This document shows positions 54,112 to 62,229 of a DNA stretch of 64,000 bases, piece after piece. The position numbers were made by a program, and so were the translations under genes. The stretch is taken from NCBI GenBank assembly GCA_024637315.1, contig JAGXFH010000062.1:1-64000 (forward strand), written 5' to 3'. Source of the DNA: Brevirhabdus sp. GTDB lineage: Bacteria > Pseudomonadota > Alphaproteobacteria > Rhodobacterales > Rhodobacteraceae. Below the pieces are notes generated by a model that was not told the DNA's origin, ran no database searches, and saw nothing but the letters and a program-made list of their open reading frames with translations. Positions within the stretch are counted from its first letter, which is position 1; each line of letters begins with the position of its first letter.

Positions 54112-55643
54112 CAGGCAAACATCCCGTGCACGAACCAGCGCGGGTCACCGCCGCGACCGTCATCATGCAACCCCTCGCGGTACAGCCAGAACCGACGGCC
54201 GGTATGATCTTCTGCCTTGAAGTAATCGCGCAACCGCGTACCGGGCTTGTCGACCCACCATTCCGGCGCGATCCTTTCGGGGCCGGCATAACGGGTGATC
54301 CGATGTGTCTGCCGCCGCCAGATGAACTGGACGGGCGGGCCTTCGGGGACGGCATAAAGCACGCGCACCTCTTCGGGATGCTCCAACAACCGGATCGGAC
54401 GTTCCCTTGACACCTGTGACGCAGCCGCTTGCGTGTCTCCAATCGCGCGGGTCCACCCTTCCGCCCGTTCAGGCACATGGCTTTCGCGCAAGACCGGGCG
54501 GGTGACGAACCGCGCCCCGAACCGGGCCGTCAGACGGTCGATCAGACGTGCAAGCTGCAGATCTCCGTCCGCCCCGCCATCAAGCCGGGTCTGGACAATA
54601 TCCACCGCTTCGACGGCGCCGGCTTCCAGCGTGATCAGGTCGAACCCGAAACCTGGATTGATGCGTTCAAGCTTGTCATAGAAGAGACGCCGCAGATGAT
54701 CGGCATCCCGACTGGGCGCAGACGTTGCCACGTTGACCGTGCTGACCTCTCCATCGGTGCGATAGACGGCAAGATGAAGATGGCGGCAGCCGAAACCCCT
54801 TTGCGCCAGTTGAGCGCACAAATCGTGGCAGAGTGCCGCAAGATACGGCGCCGGATCCAGTATCGGCTCTGGCAAGCGGCTTTGCGCCCGAAACCTCGGC
54901 AGCGCCTCGACACTTGAAACCGGTTCGGCAAGGCGTCCCATGGCCTGATCAAGCCGGAGTACCGGGTTATCCGGCAGATCGGCGCGCACGAAGCGACGGG
55001 TAAGAGGCAGTCGAGGCATGTCGGCCAGGGCGCCAATCGTTTTCAGCCCCAGACGACGCAGAAGCAGCACGGTTTCGTCGCCAAGTCGCAATGCCGGCAC
55101 GGACAATGGAGCAAGCTGCGAGGCAATCTGATCGGCACTGCAAATCTGCCGCACACCGCCATACCGCGCCAGCGCCCAGGCCGCCCCCCAAGTCGGCGCC
55201 ACCCCAAGCCCGGCAGTCAGGCCAAGCAGGGACAGACGGGTTTCCATCTCGACCAGCATCGCCGCCTCTCCCCCCCAAAGATGGTCCGACCCTGTCGTAT
55301 CCAGCACCAGCCCGTCCGGACCATCCGCAACCGTCCACGGGCACCAGCGCCGCGCCCAAAGGACCAGCCGATCAAGCGCGGCCCTGTCCCCCTCTGTATC
55401 GGCATATTCCACGCGCAGATCGGGGCAAAGCGCCCGCATATCCACCACCCGGGCCCGCATGCGGAGACCTGCAATCCGGGCGGCCCGGTTGGCGGCATGG
55501 ATAACCGGCCCGTGCTGCCCTTCGGTGGCCAGCACCATCGGCACCTCATCCGGCGGCGCGTCGCCGGATCGCTCCATCACTCTCTGCCACCGCTCCATCG
55601 CGAAATGGGGCAGAAAAATCGACACGATCCGCCGCGCTGTCAT
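54111..55643 (-). CDS. imuB: ImuB, Y-family polymerase homologue
   Basis: A 510-residue protein of the Y-family that lacks the catalytic metal-binding acidic residues at the start (RIVSIFLPHFAMERWQRVMER instead of an acidic motif), as in all ImuB proteins. It acts as the adaptor linking the beta clamp to DnaE2. GLGVAPTWGAAWALARYGG and LKTIGALADMPRLPLTRRFV correspond to palm and finger segments. It overlaps imuA by 98 bases at its 5' end and ends where dnaE2 begins, the standard imuA-imuB-dnaE2 order. Confidence 0.94.
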   Translation of the reverse strand: MTARRIVSIFLPHFAMERWQRVMERSGDAPPDEVPMVLATEGQHGPVIHAANRAARIAGLRMRARVVDMRALCPDLRVEYADTEGDRAALDRLVLWARRWCPWTVADGPDGLVLDTTGSDHLWGGEAAMLVEMETRLSLLGLTAGLGVAPTWGAAWALARYGGVRQICSADQIASQLAPLSVPALRLGDETVLLLRRLGLKTIGALADMPRLPLTRRFVRADLPDNPVLRLDQAMGRLAEPVSSVEALPRFRAQSRLPEPILDPAPYLAALCHDLCAQLAQRGFGCRHLHLAVYRTDGEVSTVNVATSAPSRDADHLRRLFYDKLERINPGFGFDLITLEAGAVEAVDIVQTRLDGGADGDLQLARLIDRLTARFGARFVTRPVLRESHVPERAEGWTRAIGDTQAAASQVSRERPIRLLEHPEEVRVLYAVPEGPPVQFIWRRQTHRITRYAGPERIAPEWWVDKPGTRLRDYFKAEDHTGRRFWLYREGLHDDGRGGDPRWFVHGMFA

Positions 55644-56232
55644 AGCGGGCGACCCATGTTCCCGGTCGCGAGTGGCGAGAGCGAAACAGGTCCACCCGCC
55701 ACTGCGGATCGCCGGGCGCTACCGGATCGTGGGGATGCGGGGCCGAAGGCATCGACGCCACCCGCCAGCGCTCCCGTGCCGCACTGAGATCGGGGTTTGT
55801 GGCGCGCCGGATCAGCCAGCAGGGAATTCCATTTGCCTCGGATCGCAGCGCCAGCCGCTTTGTCGCGGTGAAACCAAGCGCAGGCGGTTCTCCCCAGACC
55901 TCTCCGATCACGGCCGCAAGGCCCTTGCAGCGCAACCCATCCTCCATCGCCAGAAGAACATCGACAGCGCGGGTGACATCCACCCGCAGGATCGGCCAGC
56001 GCCGATTGAGCCCGGGCAGATAAAACCGTCCGGCTTCCTTTCCGGACAACCTGTCCTGAACCCATAGAACCGGTTGTGCGCTGCGCTGGATACGCGAAAG
56101 AATAAACCCGACGGCCCCCGCATCCACGGCGCTTTCGGGAAACATCTCGGACAGGCTTCTGGACTGGCCAATAGTCCTTGTGTCCAGCTGGTTTTGATTG
56201 GCAGATTGCCGCGATGCAAAAAGGTAAGACAT
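55546..56232 (-). CDS. imuA: ImuA, RecA-like mutagenesis protein
   Basis: A 228-residue protein of the ImuA family, distant from RecA/SulA, needed with ImuB and DnaE2 for damage-induced mutagenesis. Recognisable are GAVGFILSRIQRSAQPVLWVQDRLSGKEAGRFYLPG and RAVDVLLAMEDGLRCKGLAAVIGEVWG. I prefer ATG 56232 (MSYLFASRQSAN), because a longer frame from 56298 would run over the SOS box. The gene heads the operon and is the site of LexA control. Confidence 0.9.
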   Translation of the reverse strand: MSYLFASRQSANQNQLDTRTIGQSRSLSEMFPESAVDAGAVGFILSRIQRSAQPVLWVQDRLSGKEAGRFYLPGLNRRWPILRVDVTRAVDVLLAMEDGLRCKGLAAVIGEVWGEPPALGFTATKRLALRSEANGIPCWLIRRATNPDLSAARERWRVASMPSAPHPHDPVAPGDPQWRVDLFRSRHSRPGTWVARYDSAADRVDFSAPFRDGAVAESDGAIRRRAAG

Positions 56233-56258
56233 GCACTGCACAGAGAATCCCGATAAAT

Positions 56259-56273
56259 GTTCTCTGTTTGTTC
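56259..56273 (-). promoter_or_regulatory. SOS (LexA) box of the imu operon
   Basis: GTTC-N7-GTTC on the plus strand (GAAC-N7-GAAC in the direction of transcription), the direct-repeat LexA site of alphaproteobacteria. It ends 27 bases before imuA's start. This placement predicts DNA-damage induction of imuA-imuB-dnaE2. Confidence 0.85.
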
Positions 56274-56594
56274 TAAAGAAATGCCGGTGATCCGTCAAAT
56301 CATCTGAACGTCATCGGGTGGGGCTGCCTTGCCCGCCCGAATCCCTCGCCAGCGTCCCCGATTGTATCGCCCAGACACAATCCGCCCTGGACCCGCTGTT
56401 CAGACGTGTTGATCCGCACCGCGACGGGCTGATCCTGTTGCACTGACGCACGGCGCGCGAGCGCTCTTTCATGGCAAGGCGGATGTCCTCGGACCGCTCG
56501 GTCAAGCCTCGCTGATCCTGCCGACAGCCGTGAAATGCTTCGTGTTCAACGAAACCCCACCACTCGCCCTGATCGAGGGGACCTCAAGCCCAAA
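56274..56594. other. Non-coding stretch between imuA and the csbD terminator
   Basis: About 320 bases. The part next to the SOS box should contain the imuA promoter. An open frame on the plus strand from 56413 to 56613 (66 codons) has no ATG or GTG start in a useful place and ends inside the hairpin, so I do not call it a gene; it could be a decayed coding remnant. Confidence 0.4.
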
Positions 56595-56632
56595 AGCCGC
56601 CAGAGTCTACTGACTCTGGCGGCTGGCTTGTC
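56595..56632 (-). terminator. Terminator of csbD
   Basis: AGCCGCCAGAGTC and GACTCTGGCGGCT form a perfect 13-base stem with a four-base loop (56595-56624). On the minus strand the stem continues into TTTTGGG, so it terminates transcription coming from csbD at 56665. Confidence 0.85.
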
Positions 56633-56664
56633 CGATGGGTTGGAACATCCGAAGGACAGATGGA

Positions 56665-56859
56665 TCAGGAGTCCAAGAAGCGATCCACTTCCTCGCGGGC
56701 CTCTTCCTTGGTCTTGCCGTAGCGCTCCTGGATCTTGCCTTCCAGCTGCTCACGGTTCCCCTCGATCCGGTCGAGGTCGTCATCCGTCAGATCGCCCCAC
56801 TTTTCCTGCAATTTGCCCCTCATCTGTTTCCAGTTTCCTTTGATTTGGTCCCAGTTCAT
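56665..56859 (-). CDS. CsbD-family stress-response protein
   Basis: A 64-residue highly charged protein of the CsbD family. MNWDQIKGNWKQMRGKLQEKWGDLTDDDL and EGKIQERYGKTKEEAREEVDRFL are characteristic. Proteins of this family accumulate under general stress; biochemical function is unknown. The start has AGGAAAGGA upstream, and an EcfG-type promoter motif lies 38-62 bases before the start codon, which puts the gene in the general stress regulon encoded nearby. Confidence 0.92.
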   Translation of the reverse strand: MNWDQIKGNWKQMRGKLQEKWGDLTDDDLDRIEGNREQLEGKIQERYGKTKEEAREEVDRFLDS

Positions 56860-56896
56860 TTTGACATCCTTTCCTGTGATGCGTGGTGTGCGCATT

Positions 56897-56921
56897 AACG
56901 CCTCTTGCCACCATTGGTTCC
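56897..56921 (-). promoter_or_regulatory. EcfG-type promoter of csbD
   Basis: On the minus strand GGAAC and CGTT are separated by exactly 16 bases, the consensus recognised by the alphaproteobacterial general-stress sigma factor EcfG. The -10 element lies about 38 bases from the csbD start, leaving a normal leader. Confidence 0.85.
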
Positions 56922-56966
56922 CATTTTCGACGGTCGGCATGTTCCTGCCGATCGTCCCGGCGGCGC

Positions 56967-56991
56967 GGAACCAAGCCCTCCCCGGAGGGTT
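56967..56991 (+). promoter_or_regulatory. EcfG-type promoter of the PRC-barrel gene
   Basis: GGAAC-N16-GGTT on the plus strand, one base from the EcfG consensus, about 50 bases upstream of ATG 57041. It is divergent to the csbD promoter 46 bases away. Confidence 0.75.
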
Positions 56992-57040
56992 AAACTTCCA
57001 TCGAAGCGCTGCACTGCGGCGCGGAAAAAAGGAGAATGAT

Positions 57041-57592
57041 ATGTCCACGAAACACATCCTCGGTTCGGCGGCTATCGCCGCCCTGATCGCGGGCGGGGCC
57101 GTGGCCGAAAGCCACACCACCGCGGAAACCGAAACCGACGCCACCTCGACCGCACAGGTCGAAGGCACGGTCGGCGATGCAGGCGCGACAGCCGAGACCG
57201 GCACCGCCGTAGAAGGCGAGGCGTCGACAGAAACAGAAGCCACCGACACTGGCGAAACCGAAATGGCCGCCGACCCCGCCGCACCCGAGGCGATGGCCGA
57301 TGCAATGGTCGATGTCGACATCGCCGAGATCGAAGCCGAGGCACTTACAGGTGCCCGCGTCTACGATCAGAACGACAAGTGGATCGGCGAGATATCGGAA
57401 GTGCTGATCGGCGCTGACGGGGCGGTCAGCGAGGTTGTCATCGACATTGGTGGTTTCCTCGGGATCGGCGAAAAGCCGGTCGCGCTTGGCTTCGACAGTC
57501 TGTCGGTTAAATCGGATGGTGACGCATCCTACACGGTCTACGTCACCTATACCGAGGCCGAGTTGGAAGCTATGCCGACATATGAAGGCTGA
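57041..57592 (+). CDS. PRC-barrel domain protein, exported
   Basis: A 183-residue protein with a signal peptide (ILGSAAIAALIAGGAVAES, cleavage near 22), a T/E/A-rich acidic linker (about 25-95) and a PRC-barrel domain (EALTGARVYDQNDKWIGEISEVLIGADGAVSEVVIDIGGFLGIGEKPVALGFDSLSV, about 105-165). GGAG lies 6 bases before the start. Such exported PRC-barrel proteins are common in alphaproteobacteria and often stress-induced; function is unknown. The longer open frame upstream would include the promoter and is rejected. Confidence 0.88.
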   Translation: MSTKHILGSAAIAALIAGGAVAESHTTAETETDATSTAQVEGTVGDAGATAETGTAVEGEASTETEATDTGETEMAADPAAPEAMADAMVDVDIAEIEAEALTGARVYDQNDKWIGEISEVLIGADGAVSEVVIDIGGFLGIGEKPVALGFDSLSVKSDGDASYTVYVTYTEAELEAMPTYEG

Positions 57593-57618
57593 TCCCAATT
57601 CATAGGGCAAAATCAGGG

Positions 57619-57647
57619 CGGGTCCCAAACGGGGCCCGTTTTCGTTT
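57619..57647 (+). terminator. Terminator after the PRC-barrel gene
   Basis: CGGGTCCC and GGGGCCCG pair over eight bases with one G-T pair and an AAAC loop, followed by TTTTCGTTT. Located 27 bases after the stop codon. Confidence 0.85.
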
Positions 57648-57698
57648 GATCGGGAACAAAGCACCCGACAGAATGCTCAAATAACCGGGGGACGTCGG

Positions 57699-58769
57699 GT
57701 GACTGTTGAAACGCTTTCCAGATGGGCGCTGATCGCACTTGCGACAATCGCAATCTTCGCCGCGCTTTGGTTGGCGAAATCGGTTTTTGCGCCCCTCGCC
57801 TTGGCTTTCGTCATTGCCGTCATGCTGTCTCCACTGTCGGATTTCTGGAACCGGCTCGGGGTTCCGGTGATAATCGGCAGTCTGTTCAGCCTCAGCCTTG
57901 GTCTGGCCGTTCTGACGGCATTGGTCCTTGCCCTCGAACCGCTTGCCGCAAACGTCTACGAAAAGGCGCCGCGCATCAAATGGGAACTTCGCGAATCGCT
58001 TACCGGCCTGCAAGACGCGATGCGAGGCCTCGACGAGGTCTCGGAAGAGGTAAACAAGGTGATCTCTCCCGAGGACCCTGAAAAGGCCGATGCTGACGGC
58101 GAAGAGGCAGGCGTCGAGATGCCGCGGCTCTCGGATGCGCTGTTTCTGGCCCCTGCCATTCTGGGCCAGGTGATGGTCTTTGCCGGCGGTCTCTATTTCT
58201 TTCTGCTCTGCCGTCAGGATGTCTATCGCTGGCTCGCCAAGTTCAGCCGTGGCACGGACGACGCGACGGTGCAGGGCTTTCGCAAGGCGGATCGCCTGGT
58301 TTCCAGATATTGGCTGACGATCACCATGATCAATGCCGGGTTCGGGATCGCCGTCGCGATCGCGCTGCAACTCATCGGGATGCCGGGCGCGTTAATGTGG
58401 GCTTTTGTTGCAGCGCTCATGAACTTCGTGATGTATCTCGGGCCGGTCATCGTCGCCGTAGCATTAACCGTTGCAGGGACGGTGGTGTTCGACGGGTTCT
58501 ATTCGTTCATGCCCGCAGCAATCTTCGTGACCCTGAATGTGATGGAGGGGCAGTTCGTTACACCATCTCTGGTCGGCCATCTCATGCGGGTCAATCCGCT
58601 GCTGGTGTTCTTGTCGCTGTGCCTCTGGCTCTGGCTCTGGGGTCCGATCGGCGGCATCGTGGCCATTCCGCTCCTGGTCTGGGCAATTGCGGTCAGCAAT
58701 GGCCTCTCCGCCGGTCAGTCTGCCCTGACCGACTCGGAGGAGCCGCCACCGTCACTGATTCTACGCTAG
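57699..58769 (+). CDS. AI-2E/PerM-family membrane transporter
   Basis: A 356-residue inner-membrane protein with seven to eight hydrophobic segments. The beginning (LAKSVFAPLALAFVIAVMLSPLSDFW) and the end (NPLLVFLSLCLWLWLWGPIGGIVAIPLLVWA) match the AI-2E exporter family, whose members export various small molecules or ions. A cytoplasmic/periplasmic helical insertion (about 90-150) precedes the second half. Start is GTG 57699. Its last 77 bases overlap the 3' end of the convergent kinase gene. Confidence 0.88.
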   Translation: MTVETLSRWALIALATIAIFAALWLAKSVFAPLALAFVIAVMLSPLSDFWNRLGVPVIIGSLFSLSLGLAVLTALVLALEPLAANVYEKAPRIKWELRESLTGLQDAMRGLDEVSEEVNKVISPEDPEKADADGEEAGVEMPRLSDALFLAPAILGQVMVFAGGLYFFLLCRQDVYRWLAKFSRGTDDATVQGFRKADRLVSRYWLTITMINAGFGIAVAIALQLIGMPGALMWAFVAALMNFVMYLGPVIVAVALTVAGTVVFDGFYSFMPAAIFVTLNVMEGQFVTPSLVGHLMRVNPLLVFLSLCLWLWLWGPIGGIVAIPLLVWAIAVSNGLSAGQSALTDSEEPPPSLILR

Positions 58770-60522
58770 CGTCGCTGACACCGCGTCGGATCAGGCCTTC
58801 AACTCTTCGTCGGTCCGCAACCGGGCGCGGAAACCACAACCTGACACGGTAGACGCCATCGTTGGTTTCGGTTTCAAGTCGGCCGTCCAGTTGGTGGGCG
58901 AACGCTTTGATCAACTGCTCACCCAGACCGCTGCTGGAAACGGGGATTGCAACGTTCAGAGGCTCGCCAGTAGAATTGGCAATTTCCAGATAAGACATCG
59001 CCCCTTCCTGATCGGAGAGGCGGACCATGATCCACGGCTTTCCGGATTCGGGTTTGCCAATATACTTCAGGGCATTGGTCACCGCTTCGGAGGCCATCAG
59101 GGACAACGGCACCGCCTGATCCGGATAGAGCACGGTCGGTTCAAAATTCAGGTCAAGCCGAACCCCTCCATCTCGCAGCAAGCCGGCGTTCAGGACACGG
59201 CCAACGACCGCATGAAGCAGCTCGTCGGCGCGCACCCGGCCCTCTGCCGATGTCTCGTAGAGATTCTGATGCAGAGTCGCCAGACTCATCACCCGGTTCC
59301 GGACGTCGAGCAGCGTGGTCTTGGTATCGGGGGCCGTCGTCTTTCGGATCGTCATGTTCAGGATCGAGGCGATCAACTGAAGATTGTTCTTCACCCGGTG
59401 ATGCACCTCTTTCAGCAGTACATTCTTGTCATGGATCGTATCTTCCAGTCGGGCCTCGTCCACCAGAACACTTCCGGCCAGCCGTTCCCAAGTCTCGTCG
59501 ATTTCCTGCAACTCGGTCGACAACGAGCGCCCCCCCTTCGGCGGGCTGATCTGCCGCGATCGCATGAACAGCAGCATCCGCGCCCGCAGATTGCGAGTAG
59601 GTCGGATCACCAGTCGCTCGACCGCCAGGTAGGCGATCGCCAAACAGGCCAGCCACATCAGAACAGGGAACAGCACCGGCATCGCCAGGTTGATGGCACC
59701 GGGGGCGAAGGCCAGCCGTTCCTGTTTCCAACTGCCCATTGCGTAGACCAGGTTCGACACCACCGGCACGACGGCAAAGACACGCTTCTGGCCGTCCACT
59801 GTCCGACCGGTAAAGGCGGTCTGCGGCAAGCCGACGAAACCAGCCAGGGGGCGGCCTTGCGGCAGGCGCAGCTCGACATCGTCCAGCCCGCCTTGAGAGG
59901 TCAGCACCTCGCCCTCTTCATTGAACGTGATAAGATCGACCGGCCGGTCACCTGGCAATTCCGCGAACGCCCTCTGAAGCCGGCGATGCGGCAACGAGAC
60001 CGAGATATGGCCATCGTACACGCTCCCATTCATCACTGGCAGAAAGATCCCGATGACCGAGGTCTCGCTGAACTCTGACTCCCTGACCATCATCGTTCGG
60101 GGCCGCGGTTTGTCACGCATCTTCTGGTATCTTTCCGACCCTGAAAGATCCAGACCGCCACCTGCCGAAGCGCAGGCCAAGATACCGTCCGCATTGACAT
60201 ATCCGGCAAAAGAGAACGCGTCGGAGTCCTTTAGAAAACGGTTCAGCGTCGATTCGCACAGTTCCGGGTCGTCGCGGATCGCAGGCATGAACGACGCAAG
60301 CGCCTGTGCCGCACCGAATCCGATACGGATCAGTCCCTCCTCGCCGCCCGCAGCCTTCGAGGTCATGGCCAGAAGACTAGCCTCGGCCCGGCGATTGGAT
60401 TCCTCGATCAACTGCAGGGTCTGCGCCAGCGCAATGATCCCAATCGGCAACAACGCCAGCGCCAAAAGCGCCGCGATCCGGAAGGCAAGGCCCCTGCTGA
60501 CCAAGCGCAACCGGTTGATCAC
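58693..60522 (-). CDS. HWE/HisKA_2-type sensor histidine kinase of the stress locus
   Basis: A 609-residue membrane kinase. The first helix (about 14-33) and a second (about 280-302) flank a periplasmic sensor domain; a HAMP-like segment follows (VERLVIRPTRNLRARML). The phosphorylated histidine is in LLKEVHHRVKNNLQLIASILNM and the ATPase domain has MASEAVTNALKYIG. This kinase type normally phosphorylates PhyR. GTG start overlaps the ecfG stop (GTGA), so nepR, ecfG and the kinase form one operon. The C-terminus is unusually long and basic, and overlaps the convergent transporter gene. Confidence 0.92.
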   Translation of the reverse strand: MINRLRLVSRGLAFRIAALLALALLPIGIIALAQTLQLIEESNRRAEASLLAMTSKAAGGEEGLIRIGFGAAQALASFMPAIRDDPELCESTLNRFLKDSDAFSFAGYVNADGILACASAGGGLDLSGSERYQKMRDKPRPRTMMVRESEFSETSVIGIFLPVMNGSVYDGHISVSLPHRRLQRAFAELPGDRPVDLITFNEEGEVLTSQGGLDDVELRLPQGRPLAGFVGLPQTAFTGRTVDGQKRVFAVVPVVSNLVYAMGSWKQERLAFAPGAINLAMPVLFPVLMWLACLAIAYLAVERLVIRPTRNLRARMLLFMRSRQISPPKGGRSLSTELQEIDETWERLAGSVLVDEARLEDTIHDKNVLLKEVHHRVKNNLQLIASILNMTIRKTTAPDTKTTLLDVRNRVMSLATLHQNLYETSAEGRVRADELLHAVVGRVLNAGLLRDGGVRLDLNFEPTVLYPDQAVPLSLMASEAVTNALKYIGKPESGKPWIMVRLSDQEGAMSYLEIANSTGEPLNVAIPVSSSGLGEQLIKAFAHQLDGRLETETNDGVYRVRLWFPRPVADRRRVEGLIRRGVSDASVESVTVAAPPSRSGQTDRRRGHC

Positions 60523-61103
60523 GCCATGTGCCTCTTGGAGGACAGCGTGGAGTTGAGGACAGCCATCGTCGACTTGTCGGTCAATTCAAGCTCGTCCTCT
60601 TCGTCCAGTTCCAGCAATTCCACCAGCCGAAGGCGGCCGCGATTGACGCGACTCTTTATCGTCCCGATCGCCACCGCGCAGGTTTCAGCGGCTTCCTCAT
60701 AGGAAAACCCCATCGCCCCGACCAGCATCAGCGCCTCGCGCTGTTCTGAAGTCAACTCTGCGAAGGCGACCTCGAAATCCGCCATCGCCATGCGCCCATC
60801 ATGATCGGGCTTTTGTGACAGCGTCGCCGCCATCTTTCCGTCCACATCCGCGACCTCGCGCTTGCTCTTGCGACGGTCCGAATAGAATGTGTTGCGTAGG
60901 ATGGTGAACAGCCAAGCCCGCATGTTGGTGCCGGCTGCGAATTTGTCGATGTTCTTCCAGGCCTTCACGATTGTGTCCTGCACCAGATCATCGGCGGCGG
61001 ATCCATTGCGCGTCAGACTGAGCGCAAAGGCCCGCATCGCCGGCAAGTGTCCGACAATCTCGTCTCTGGGATCCAAGGGGCTCGGTTCCTCATCACCACT
61101 CAT
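60519..61103 (-). CDS. ecfG: General stress sigma factor EcfG
   Basis: A 194-residue ECF sigma factor. Region 2 is seen in HLPAMRAFALSLTRNGSAADDLVQDTIVKAWKNIDKFAAGTNMRAWLFTILRNTFYSDRRKSKREV and region 4 in LTSEQREALMLVGAMGFSYEEAAETCAVAIGTIKSRVNRGRLRL, the ECF15 (EcfG) pattern. ATG 61103 (MSGDEEPSP) overlaps the nepR stop (ATGA); a longer open frame upstream reads through nepR in another frame. EcfG directs transcription from GGAAC-N16-CGTT promoters, several of which are found around this locus. Confidence 0.95.
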   Translation of the reverse strand: MSGDEEPSPLDPRDEIVGHLPAMRAFALSLTRNGSAADDLVQDTIVKAWKNIDKFAAGTNMRAWLFTILRNTFYSDRRKSKREVADVDGKMAATLSQKPDHDGRMAMADFEVAFAELTSEQREALMLVGAMGFSYEEAAETCAVAIGTIKSRVNRGRLRLVELLELDEEDELELTDKSTMAVLNSTLSSKRHMA

Positions 61104-61249
61104 TTCGAATCGTCCTGCTCCTTGAGTTGCTTCAACAACTCCGCAAACCGATCCGGAACGTCTTCCTCTACGGTTTTCTGGTAGACTTTCCTTAGGTTTT
61201 CTTCGATCTGTCTCTCCAAGCCAGATTTCGGTATTTCCCGCGCCATCAT
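61100..61249 (-). CDS. nepR: Anti-sigma factor NepR
   Basis: A 49-residue protein too short for common gene finders. The two helices GLERQIEENLRKVYQKTVEED and VPDRFAELLKQLKEQ fit the NepR pattern, which holds EcfG inactive until phosphorylated PhyR removes it. The start is a double ATG at 61249/61246, and the TGA overlaps the ecfG ATG by 4 bases, so stoichiometry is set by coupled translation. It is divergent from phyR. Confidence 0.9.
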   Translation of the reverse strand: MMAREIPKSGLERQIEENLRKVYQKTVEEDVPDRFAELLKQLKEQDDSK

Positions 61250-61287
61250 CAATCCCGCTTGCCTTGCCTAAAAAACTTCCCACATCT

Positions 61288-61319
61288 GGAACGAAACCAC
61301 GAATAGCGAGTTTTGTTCC
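61288..61319. promoter_or_regulatory. Overlapping divergent EcfG-type promoters of nepR-ecfG and phyR
   Basis: GGAAC at 61288-61292 with AGTT 16 bases on points to phyR. On the other strand GGAAC (61319-61315) with GGTT 16 bases on points to nepR. The two -35 motifs face each other as an inverted repeat 32 bases long, so the promoters occupy the same DNA. This predicts autoregulation of the whole switch. Confidence 0.75.
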
Positions 61320-61347
61320 TGGGAAAAGCAAAAAAGGGGCGAAATTA

Positions 61348-62160
61348 ATGCCAGATACCACAGAACAGGTTCCGGTCGGTGAAGTGATCGGCCAATTGCT
61401 GCCTTATCTGCGTCGCTACGCCCGCGCGCTGACCGGCAGTCAGCGAACCGGCGACGCCTATGCTGCGGCAACGCTGGAAGCGATCATCCGCGACCGCTCG
61501 ATATTCGAGGGCGGCCAGTCGCCCAAAGTGGCACTTTTCAAGGCATTTCACGCTATTTGGACCAGCGCCGGCGCACCCATCGAAGGGCGCGAAGGCGGAA
61601 TCGAGGCAAGGGCACAGTCGCATCTTGCCGCCCTGACGCCAAACACCCGCGAGGCGCTGCTGCTGGCCATCATCGAGGAATTCACCACAAGTGAGATCGC
61701 CACGATCATGGGGGTCGGCGAAGACGAGGTGGACCACTTCCTGTCGGTCGCGCGGCGAGAGTTGGAAGACAGCGTCAGCGGCCGCATCATGGTGATCGAG
61801 GACGAGGCGATCATCGCGCTCGATCTGCAAAGCATCATCGCGGATATGGGCCACGCGATCACCGGCGTAGCACGGACACATGGCGGGGCCGTGGCATTGG
61901 CCAACAAGGAGCGACCCGACCTGATCCTGTCGGATATTCAGCTCGCCGATGGTTCCTCTGGCATCGAAGCGGTGAACGAGATCCTCGCCGCCGCCGGGGA
62001 CATTCCGGTGATCTTCATCACCGCGTTCCCCGAGCGCCTGTTGACCGGCGACCGCCCCGAGCCAGCTTTTGTCATCACCAAGCCCTATTCCGAAAAGCAG
62101 GTTCAACTGGCCGTCAGCCAAGCGATGTTCTTCTCTAGCACCGAGACGTTAAACGTCTGA
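61348..62160 (+). CDS. phyR: General stress response regulator PhyR
   Basis: A 270-residue protein with a sigma-like N-terminal domain (GQLLPYLRRYARALTGSQRTGDAYAAATLEAI, LTPNTREALLLAIIEEFTTSEIATIMGVGEDEVDHFLSVARREL) and a C-terminal receiver (RIMVIEDEAIIALDLQSII, phosphorylated D in LILSDIQLADGSSG, the T in IFITAFPERL and K in ITKPYSEKQV). Phosphorylation lets it sequester NepR. ATG 61348 is the family start; a frame extending further upstream runs into the promoter. Confidence 0.96.
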   Translation: MPDTTEQVPVGEVIGQLLPYLRRYARALTGSQRTGDAYAAATLEAIIRDRSIFEGGQSPKVALFKAFHAIWTSAGAPIEGREGGIEARAQSHLAALTPNTREALLLAIIEEFTTSEIATIMGVGEDEVDHFLSVARRELEDSVSGRIMVIEDEAIIALDLQSIIADMGHAITGVARTHGGAVALANKERPDLILSDIQLADGSSGIEAVNEILAAAGDIPVIFITAFPERLLTGDRPEPAFVITKPYSEKQVQLAVSQAMFFSSTETLNV

Positions 62161-62181
62161 TCGGTCACGAACAAAACGAAC

Positions 62182-62210
62182 GGCCCCGCGCGTGTCCCGG
62201 CAGGGCCTTT
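62182..62210 (+). terminator. Weak terminator after phyR
   Basis: GGCCC and GGGCC form a short stem around a 16-base loop that can itself pair in part, followed by TTTAT, about 20 bases after the phyR stop. Convergent dps sequence starts at 62230. Confidence 0.5.
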
Positions 62211-62229
62211 ATCATTCATGCGGCAGGTT

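Noticed and set aside
56413-56613. Open frame on the plus strand between imuA and csbD
   Set aside because: No usable start codon or ribosome site, no recognised family, and it ends within the csbD terminator stem.
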